Assembly (NCBI RefSeq): GCF_030161115.1
Contig: NZ_BSPQ01000013.1
Location: 62,001 to 126,000, forward strand
Length of the DNA stretch: 64,000 nucleotides
DNA from: Psychromonas marina
Lineage (GTDB): Bacteria; Pseudomonadota; Gammaproteobacteria; Enterobacterales; Psychromonadaceae
Direction of reading: 5' to 3'
Shown: in pieces, positions 58,308 through 64,000 of the stretch
Numbering within the stretch: the first letter of the stretch is position 1
Layout: the number at the start of each line of letters is the position of its first letter
The notes under the pieces: model-generated
Databases searched by the model: none
The model's input: only the letters and a program-made list of their open reading frames with translations
What the model was told of the DNA's origin: nothing
Made by a program: the position numbers and the translations under genes

Positions 58308-58865
58308 ATGACTAATACGCAGAGCAACATGATTAAAATTATCCAGTTGCTTAAACAAGATAGATTAAGAATTGAAGCACTGGACTGCTTACATCAGTTG
58401 CACTTACCGCAATGTTATTTGGCGGCTGGATTTGTAAGAAATTTGGTGTGGGATCATTTGCATCAAAAACCGATGCCAACACCTTTGAACGATATGGATG
58501 TTATTTATTACGACGCAAATGAGGTTGATGATCAAGCTTATCTCAAATATGAAACACAGCTGACGCAACGTATGCCACAGGTTAACTGGCAAGTGCGTAA
58601 TCAAGCCAATATGCATATTAGAAATGGTGATCAACCCTACCAAAGTAGCATTGATGCAATGAGTTATTGGCCTGAGAAAGAGACAGCGCTGGCGATACGT
58701 AAAACAGATAATGGTGGTTATGAGTGCGTGTCGGCCTTTGGTTTTGAGTCATTGTTTGCTTTGCAAATCACCTATAATCCTAAACGTCAACGTTCACTTT
58801 TTGAACATCGTGTAAAATCAAAACAGTGGCTAATAAAGTGGTCTAGTTTAACTGTTATATCATGA
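58308..58865 (+). CDS. Nucleotidyltransferase-family protein (DUF925 type)
   Basis: 185 residues. The segment CYLAAGFVRNLVWDHLH, followed by NDMDVIYYD (Asp pair) and SSIDAMSYWPE, is typical of the nucleotidyltransferase family PF06042. The ATG at 58308 is 24 bases after the VOC gene; a Met at codon 8 is an alternative. The role is unknown. The late part (VSAFGFESLFALQITYNPKR) is also conserved in that family. Confidence 0.8.
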   Translation: MTNTQSNMIKIIQLLKQDRLRIEALDCLHQLHLPQCYLAAGFVRNLVWDHLHQKPMPTPLNDMDVIYYDANEVDDQAYLKYETQLTQRMPQVNWQVRNQANMHIRNGDQPYQSSIDAMSYWPEKETALAIRKTDNGGYECVSAFGFESLFALQITYNPKRQRSLFEHRVKSKQWLIKWSSLTVIS

Positions 58866-58929
58866 TCAATTAACCCATTGTGCTTATTGCCCTATTACTG
58901 CAATACACAATTACTTTTACGAGCTAACG

Positions 58930-59532
58930 ATGAACCCTACACAAATTGGCAACGCTTATGATCAGATCACTCACTTATGGCTGAGTGAAAAGTTTAATCG
59001 TAACAACGGCATCGACGCGCATCGTAAAGCGCTGCAATTTGTCAAAAACCGAGGTGCTGCAATCGATGTTGGCTGTGGTTGTACGGGCCGATTTATTGAC
59101 TTGCTGTTAGAAAATGAGTTTCTTCCTGAGGGTATTGATATATCAGAAAAGATGATCACGCTTGCGCAAGCAAGGCACCCTGCTATTAGCTTTTATCACG
59201 CTGATATTTGTGAATGGCTTGTGCCTAAACACTATGATTTTATTACTGCTTGGGATAGTATTTGGCATATTCCGCTTGATCAGCAAGTGAATGTAATAAC
59301 AAAATTAATTAATAGTTTGAATGCCAATGGTGTACTGATTTTTTCTTGTGGGGGAACCGACGAGCAAGGGGATCAACTGGATGATTTTATGGGTCCAGAA
59401 GTTTACTATTCAACACTGGGGGTAAACGGATTTTTACAGCTCATTATGAGTTTAGGTTGTAGTTGTAAACACTTTGAATATGACCAACACCCGGAACTAC
59501 ACAGTTACTTTATCGTACAAAAAACACAATAA
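58930..59532 (+). CDS. Class I SAM-dependent methyltransferase
   Basis: 200 residues. Motif I is AIDVGCGCTGRFIDLLLE, motif II is EGIDISEKMITLAQ and motif III/IV is ADICEWLVPKHYDFITAWDSIWHIPL. The substrate cannot be told from sequence; a small-molecule target is likely. It is followed in the same direction by a GNAT gene, 34 bases on. Confidence 0.88.
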   Translation: MNPTQIGNAYDQITHLWLSEKFNRNNGIDAHRKALQFVKNRGAAIDVGCGCTGRFIDLLLENEFLPEGIDISEKMITLAQARHPAISFYHADICEWLVPKHYDFITAWDSIWHIPLDQQVNVITKLINSLNANGVLIFSCGGTDEQGDQLDDFMGPEVYYSTLGVNGFLQLIMSLGCSCKHFEYDQHPELHSYFIVQKTQ

Positions 59533-59566
59533 GTACAACGACAAGTACAATAACAAGGAGTTAGTT

Positions 59567-60028
59567 ATGTATACCATAAAATTAGATGATTTATGTGGTG
59601 AGCAAATCATCACACTGTTAGAGGAACATTTAGCAGATATGCAGGCTACCTCGCCGCCTGAAAGTAAACATGCTTTAGACTTAAGTGGTTTAAAATCAGC
59701 ATCGGTAAAGTTTTGGACAATTTGGGATAGTGAAATATTGGCAGGTTGCGGCGCTTATCAGCAGTTAGACGCGGCCCATGCCGAGATTAAGTCCATGCGT
59801 ACTGCAACGGCTTATAAAGGCAAAGGGGTGGCTTCACGGTTACTTAAGCATTTAATTGAAGATGCTAAATTAAGCGGCTACCAAAAAATAAGTTTAGAGA
59901 CGGGGTCAATGGATTATTTCAAACCCGCACACGCGCTGTATAAAAAACATGGCTTTGTGTTTTGCTCACCCTTTGCAGATTATGTTGAAGATGTGAACAG
60001 TCAGTTTATGACCTTAAATTTGCCATAA
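59567..60028 (+). CDS. GNAT family N-acetyltransferase
   Basis: 153 residues. Motif A is AEIKSMRTATAYKGKGVASRLLKHLIEDAK (KGKGVA loop), followed by SLETGSMDYFKPAHALYKKHGFVFCSPFADY, which resembles the YsnE/YiiD-type subgroup. The ATG at 59567 follows aaggag; an in-frame codon at 59474 lies inside the methyltransferase gene and lacks a box. The substrate is unknown. Confidence 0.9.
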   Translation: MYTIKLDDLCGEQIITLLEEHLADMQATSPPESKHALDLSGLKSASVKFWTIWDSEILAGCGAYQQLDAAHAEIKSMRTATAYKGKGVASRLLKHLIEDAKLSGYQKISLETGSMDYFKPAHALYKKHGFVFCSPFADYVEDVNSQFMTLNLP

Positions 60029-60051
60029 CCAATAGCCTAAAATTGAAGTCG

Positions 60052-60363
60052 TTAACGTTGAGGGTGTTCACCTTGGCAATGCCAGCATATTTCGAAAGAG
60101 GCATTATTGGTTTCTTCACAATCAGCGCAAACCCAATCAGACCCTTTATGTGCTTGTTGTGATGAATGAACTATCTTCATCGCTTGATAAAAATCGGTGT
60201 TATTTACTATCCAAACTTCGGGCCATGCGTCTGTGGCAGAAACTTCCCCTACCGCACCCTGAGAAAATTCATTTTTAAGAAAGGTGTTTATCTGCTCAGC
60301 TTCAAGCAGGTTTCTGACATTATTAACCAAGAAACTGTTTTCGTTGCAATATACCATCTTCAT
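60052..60363 (-). CDS. DUF2007 protein with C-terminal zinc ribbon
   Basis: 103 residues. The N-terminal DUF2007 (about 1-70, MKMVYCNENSFLVNNVRNLLEAEQI, AWPEVWIVNNTDFYQAM) is the family called putative signal-transducing protein. The C-terminus CADCEETNNASFEICWHC is a RanBP2-like zinc ribbon of two CxxC pairs. No role is established. It is the last of three small minus-strand genes. Confidence 0.85.
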   Translation of the reverse strand: MKMVYCNENSFLVNNVRNLLEAEQINTFLKNEFSQGAVGEVSATDAWPEVWIVNNTDFYQAMKIVHSSQQAHKGSDWVCADCEETNNASFEICWHCQGEHPQR

Positions 60364-60398
60364 ATTTAAATACTCTGAGTTATAAACACACGACGAGA

Positions 60399-60596
60399 TC
60401 AGAAAGCATCGTCTTCGCTATAAGCATTAACGAGCAATTCTCCCTGCATATCTTCAACAATCATAAAAATAATGGGCTTACAACAGACCTGACAATCTTC
60501 TGTATATTGCTGCCCCAAATCAGCATAGTCGATTAAAATATCAATCATCTCTCCACAATAAGGGCAACCAACAGTTGCTTCAATTAAATGATTCAA
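60399..60596 (-). CDS. CPXCG-motif cysteine-rich protein
   Basis: 65 residues. CPYCG (residues 11-15) and CQVCC (36-40) form a likely zinc ribbon in the conserved gammaproteobacterial CPXCG family. The protein is cytoplasmic, with an acidic C-terminus. It lies 36 bases upstream of the DUF2007 gene, and a shared transcript is likely. Function unknown. Confidence 0.87.
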   Translation of the reverse strand: MNHLIEATVGCPYCGEMIDILIDYADLGQQYTEDCQVCCKPIIFMIVEDMQGELLVNAYSEDDAF

Positions 60597-60690
60597 ATAA
60601 CCTCCTGTTTATTGCAGCAGCATTGCGTTTATTTTTAAGGCACCAAGGCGCCATTATTTAATTATAAATGCTTAATTATAAATTCTTGAA

Positions 60691-61071
60691 TTATAAACCG
60701 TTATCTTTTAGCCAGTTTCTCGCTTCTATCAAATTATCACAGAAGACGATTTCAACATTAGTTAACACTTGATGCGCCCTAGCGAGTAACTGCTTTTGAA
60801 TGGATAGTGGACAGATCACAACATCATACTGTTGGTTATTAGCATTTGCCCACTGGTTCACCTGATCGACAAGCTCCCATACATCAGGTGTTGTTAACTC
60901 CCACAGGGTGAGATCCATCAGTCTAGCCCAAGGCTTATCTTTGATCGCATCAATGTGATCTTTATATTCATGACACCAACGTGAGGTTGTTTCAAAATTC
61001 CATGCACCATAGACTTTTAAAACAATAACTTGCTCCTCAACCTGCATATCGAAACGACCATGTTCTCGCAT
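60691..61071 (-). CDS. STAS-like small protein, unknown
   Basis: 126 residues without signal or membrane helix. Alternating strands and helices (VIVLKVYGAWNFETTSRWCHEYKDHI, WARLMDLTLWELTTPDVWELVDQV, YDVVICPLS, VEIVFCDNLIEARNWLKD) fit a SpoIIAA/STAS-type fold. No Ser/Thr phosphorylation site of anti-sigma antagonists is obvious. I do not recognise a precise family. It is first in the minus-strand run with the two zinc-ribbon genes. Confidence 0.72.
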   Translation of the reverse strand: MREHGRFDMQVEEQVIVLKVYGAWNFETTSRWCHEYKDHIDAIKDKPWARLMDLTLWELTTPDVWELVDQVNQWANANNQQYDVVICPLSIQKQLLARAHQVLTNVEIVFCDNLIEARNWLKDNGL

Positions 61072-61312
61072 TTTTTCCTCACAAATAAATAAGCCAAGAT
61101 TACGGCTAGTCAGAGAGATAACAATAGTCGATATGAGATAAGAATTATAGCGTTATTATATTATATGTAATAACGTGATTGTATTTAACGTAGATATTGG
61201 ATTGCAGGTAGGTTTAATGCCGCACAACTGAGTAAGTGTCATAACAAACTCAGTTGCGGGCAGGAATTACTTTATATCAACAAATGCGACGACATAAAAG
61301 CTGTGCGGTTAC
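61072..61312. other. Spacer with two hairpins upstream of STAS-like gene
   Basis: No gene. cgttatta (61151-61158) pairs with taataacg (61168-61175). caactgagt (61225-61233) pairs with actcagttg (61248-61256), extended by ccgc/gcgg. The second hairpin lies downstream of the MITE-like element and might end transcription from the POT gene. Confidence 0.45.
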
Positions 61313-61539
61313 TTATACCAAAGGAATTAATAAAGTGATCATTCTTGCTAGTTAAAATTATCCCTAACTGCGTTGTGAGTTTTGAAGTGAGAACAACTAT
61401 TAAAGAATTAAAGTCTTTAATTTAATTCTCCGATAGAGGATTAACGAAGTTAATCTCTCGAAAGGCTGCAACTCACGCCTTCTTAGTAATAATTTTTCCT
61501 ACGCAAACTCTGATCACCTATTAAATTCCATTGGTATTA
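61313..61539. mobile_element. MITE-like inverted-repeat element
   Basis: About 227 bases with imperfect terminal inverted repeats. The left end reads ATACCAAAGGAATTAATAAA then GTGATCA; the right end, read on the other strand, gives ATACCAATGGAATTTAATAG then GTGATCA. Homology of the two arms continues more loosely inward (ctgcgttgtgagtt against ggcgtgagttgca). The centre has the palindrome aattaaag-t-ctttaatt. No coding frame of size is present. The right end touches the POT gene and supplies its stop codon. Confidence 0.68.
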
Positions 61540-62991
61540 GTGTTGGCTTGTTAATTCTAGCTCTTCAGCGATAACGTGTTCTTCACTTTCGCTTTTACTT
61601 TCAGCGCCATGCATCCAATCAACCAGTTTGTCTGACATGAAGTATAAAATAATACCCGACACTGCGGCTGTAATCGCGATGCCTGCAAAGATAGACATCG
61701 CATTAGCAAGTTGGTCTTCAATTGCTGAACTATGACCGATTAACGAACCTATCAAGCCCCCTACTTTATTTGCAATCGCAACAAACAGGAACCATGCGCC
61801 CATCATTAATGAAGCGATACGCACAGGTGCTAATTTAGTCACCATTGATAGGCCAATCGGTGATAAACATAGCTCACCCATGGTATGGAAGAAATACGCC
61901 CCCACTAACCACCACATGCTTGATTTAGCCGTATGATCGCCACCCATCTGTAATACCGCACCAATCATGAATAAAAAGCCAACAGCAAGGAAGAAGAGAC
62001 CCAGTGCAAATTTGACCGGTGAATTTGGCTCATTTTTACCTAATTTCACCCAAATAGCGGCAATAACAGGGGCACAAATAACGATAAACATCGCATTTAA
62101 AGACTGGAACCACGTGGTAGGCACTTCCCAACTGCCTATCATTCGATCAGTGAAATTGTTAGTGAACAGGTTCATCAAGCCACCCGCTTGTTCGAAACCA
62201 GCCCAAAAGATAATAGTGAATAAACCCATTAGCATGATTACTTTAATGCGATCGCGTTCAACTTTCGTTAATGGCTCTTTTTTAACTTGACCATTCTTAA
62301 GATTCTTTTCTCTTTCAAGTTTTGCAGCAGGATATTTACCAAGATCACCGAGTAACTTTTGTGCGAATAAATATTGAGTAATTAACGAGATAATCATACC
62401 AATACCAGCACATACAAAGCCCGCTTGGTAACTACCATCATAAGCTGCAACCACAAAACCAACCACGATACCGGATAAGAAAGCACCTAAGTTGATGCCC
62501 ATATAAAAGATGGTAAAGGCACCATCACGACGAGTATCACCCTCTTCGTATAGGTCACCCACCATTGTAGAAACATTTGGCTTAAACAGTCCGTTACCAA
62601 GGATTAACGCGCCTAATCCAAGATAGAACATTTCGATTTCCATGCCTGGTATCCAAGCATGTGGAGTCCCAAGCATAAACTGCCCTGCGGCCATCAATGC
62701 ACCACCAATATAGATCGCTTTACGTTGTCCTAAATAGGAATCCGCTAACCATCCACCAATCAGTGGGGTTAAAAATACCAAGCCTGTAAAGGTGCCGTAT
62801 AATGACAGTGCATCAGCTTGTGACCAACCCAAACCATGACCACCTTGACCTTCGACTTGATCGACTAAATAGAGTACTAAAATCGCTCGCATTGCGTAGT
62901 AACTGAATCGTTCCCACAGTTCAGTTGAAAATAATAAGAACAACCCCTTTGGGTGTCCTAATATTGTGCCGGGTAATTTTTGTGTACTCAT
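61537..62991 (-). CDS. POT-family proton-dependent peptide transporter
   Basis: 484-residue inner-membrane symporter of di- and tripeptides (PTR2/DtpA class). The proton-coupling motif ExxERFxYY is in ELWERFSYYAMRA (about residues 25-37). Other signatures are GGWLADSYLGQRKAIYIGG and FTIFYMGINLGAFLSG. About 14 helices. The last codons and the TAA stop lie at the edge of the MITE-like element. A 547-base spacer precedes the gene. Confidence 0.95.
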   Translation of the reverse strand: MSTQKLPGTILGHPKGLFLLFSTELWERFSYYAMRAILVLYLVDQVEGQGGHGLGWSQADALSLYGTFTGLVFLTPLIGGWLADSYLGQRKAIYIGGALMAAGQFMLGTPHAWIPGMEIEMFYLGLGALILGNGLFKPNVSTMVGDLYEEGDTRRDGAFTIFYMGINLGAFLSGIVVGFVVAAYDGSYQAGFVCAGIGMIISLITQYLFAQKLLGDLGKYPAAKLEREKNLKNGQVKKEPLTKVERDRIKVIMLMGLFTIIFWAGFEQAGGLMNLFTNNFTDRMIGSWEVPTTWFQSLNAMFIVICAPVIAAIWVKLGKNEPNSPVKFALGLFFLAVGFLFMIGAVLQMGGDHTAKSSMWWLVGAYFFHTMGELCLSPIGLSMVTKLAPVRIASLMMGAWFLFVAIANKVGGLIGSLIGHSSAIEDQLANAMSIFAGIAITAAVSGIILYFMSDKLVDWMHGAESKSESEEHVIAEELELTSQH

Positions 62992-63415
62992 TGAGCATCC
63001 ACCTTAAGCTTGTATTTTGCTGCAATAAAAAAGATATCGCAGGCTAGATTTTTGCAATTTAGAGTATGAAACAACATTAAAGCTCACAAAGTGATTTGAA
63101 AGAAGTAAAAATGTGTTACCTAGATCTACTTATTGAACATTGAAGATGTTACTGATGCCCTATAAATGATATTGCAGATGTAAACGTAACGCTTATATAG
63201 CCCTACAGGGCTTTCGAAGTCAATGAATACGGGAAAATAAAGCATACTTTAACAAAAGTAGAAACAAAGTCGCTTACTTCAGCAACACCAATTCAACATA
63301 AGCCCCATTACACACACAAAAATATAACACTTCTCTGAGATAACCAATTAAGCTAACTAATTGATTTAATCAACACCTAAAAACAGCAGAAATGAGCAAG
63401 TTTGAGCTTTATAAG

Positions 63416-63429
63416 TTATACCAAAGGAA
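63416..63429. repeat. Solo copy of the MITE-like element terminus
   Basis: TTATACCAAAGGAA is identical over 14 bases to the left end of the element at 61313-61326. No matching right end is seen nearby. Confidence 0.5.
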
Positions 63430-63459
63430 AGCATCTATCTGACGTTTTACGGGTCGCAT

Positions 63460-63488
63460 AAAAAAGTCCCAGATTAACGGGACTCAAA
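63460..63488 (-). terminator. Rho-independent terminator after maltose acetyltransferase gene
   Basis: agtccc (63465-63470) pairs with gggact (63479-63484). Read on the minus strand it is followed by six T (complement of aaaaaa). Confidence 0.78.
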
Positions 63489-63538
63489 GGTTTGTGATCA
63501 CCAGTATATTGATGGTCACCGTGTTTGCTTGCTAGTAT

Positions 63539-64000
63539 TTACATCGAGAGTGGGATTTTTTTGATCACTTTGGCAGGATTACCGCCAATAACCACGTTAT
63601 CAGCAAAGCTTTTGGTGACCACTGCACCAGAGGCAACCACCACATTGTTACCTAATGTCACACCAGGATTAATAGTTGCATGTCCCCCTATCCAACAATT
63701 ATCACCAATCGTTATCGCTTTACCATACTCTATGCCATTAACTCGCTGTATCGGGTCTAAGGGGTGTGTGGCGGTGTAAATACCGACTTGTGGTGCGATA
63801 AAGCAATTGTCTCCGATGCGCACCTCTGCGACATCTAATATCACGCAGTTGAAATTGGCGTAAAAGTTTTCACCTACATGGATATTTCCACCATAATCAC
63901 AGTTGAACGTGGATTCAATATGCAGACTATTCCCAGTAGAACCAAACAAAGACTTGATGATCTCAGCTCTTTCCTCGCGTTGATGCGCACTAGTGCGGTT
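63539..64000 (-). CDS. maa: Maltose/galactoside O-acetyltransferase, 5' end outside window
   Basis: 153 codons, open to the right window edge, with no start in the window; a TTG at 63949 is internal. The left-handed beta-helix hexapeptide repeats are visible ([54 protein letters not shown]). Catalytic His is in YTATHP, and the end is [10 protein letters not shown] as in E. coli Maa. Compared with Maa (about 183 residues), roughly 30 N-terminal residues are missing outside the window. It acetylates sugars with acetyl-CoA in the cytoplasm. Confidence 0.92.
   Translation of the reverse strand, partial: NRTSAHQREERAEIIKSLFGSTGNSLHIESTFNCDYGGNIHVGENFYANFNCVILDVAEVRIGDNCFIAPQVGIYTATHPLDPIQRVNGIEYGKAITIGDNCWIGGHATINPGVTLGNNVVVASGAVVTKSFADNVVIGGNPAKVIKKIPLSM

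Larger units (their letters stand above)
62992..63538. other. Spacer upstream of POT gene
   Basis: 547 bases with no credible gene. It includes a short hairpin agccct/agggct (63199-63212), a solo MITE end (63416-63429) and the terminator of the maltose acetyltransferase gene. The POT promoter should be near 63000-63060, but I cannot pick it. Confidence 0.45.

Overview
The window is chromosomal DNA of a marine gammaproteobacterium, most like Psychromonas or a close relative (Moritella/Shewanella side). The grounds are low GC with AT-rich spacers, Vibrio/Shewanella-type gene neighbourhoods (lolCDE beside a PilZ-like gene and mfd; rne/rluC/HAD; proQ-prc; letAB-rsmF) and an attC-type cassette cluster. 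The genus is an inference. Every gene was called by reading translations and motifs; no database search was run.

Layout. 1-8041: 3' part of thrS (minus) with a likely anticodon-mimic operator in its leader, the SOS gene yebG with a LexA box, then letA (as two genes), letB, rsmF and a 56-codon ORF. 8127-15779: cysS (minus), ppiB-lpxH, proQ-prc (minus), trhP-yfhL. 15788-24469: a MATE pump, the complete sapABCDF peptide transporter and a CsrD-like protein with degenerate GGDEF and EAL domains. 24536-29248: ttcA, tpiA, a periplasmic binding-protein-like gene, yccA, and a TesA-like esterase. 29290-37537: lolCDE (minus), then a PilZ-like gene, mfd and csiV. 37601-47781: ybiB-like gene and a HAD phosphatase (minus), a porin behind an 870-bp gene-free upstream region, a small decayed reading frame, rluC, rne with a repetitive C-terminal tail, trxB and marC.

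47782-64000 is more accessory. A 1.2-kb gene-poor stretch holds hairpins and a decayed frame. It is followed by an orphan 66-residue protein, a TAXI-TRAP transporter, a LysE exporter and a chemoreceptor. Next comes a short set of integron-type gene cassettes: a DUF3800 protein and two GNAT acetyltransferases, separated by attC sites, with no integrase in the window. Small one-gene units follow (VOC protein, nucleotidyltransferase, methyltransferase, GNAT, DUF2007, CPXCG protein, STAS-like protein). A MITE-like inverted-repeat element abuts, and supplies the stop codon of, a POT peptide transporter. The window ends in a partial maltose O-acetyltransferase.

Functional themes are envelope maintenance (LetAB, LolCDE, Prc, LpxH, SapABCDF, porin, CsiV), RNA modification and turnover (RsmF, TrhP, TtcA, RluC, RNase E, ProQ, CsrD-like) and translation (ThrRS, CysRS). 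The least ordinary items are the attC cassette cluster (55934-57872), the thrS operator (1792-1812), the MITE-like element (61313-61539), the 66-residue orphan gene and the amplified repeat in RNase E.
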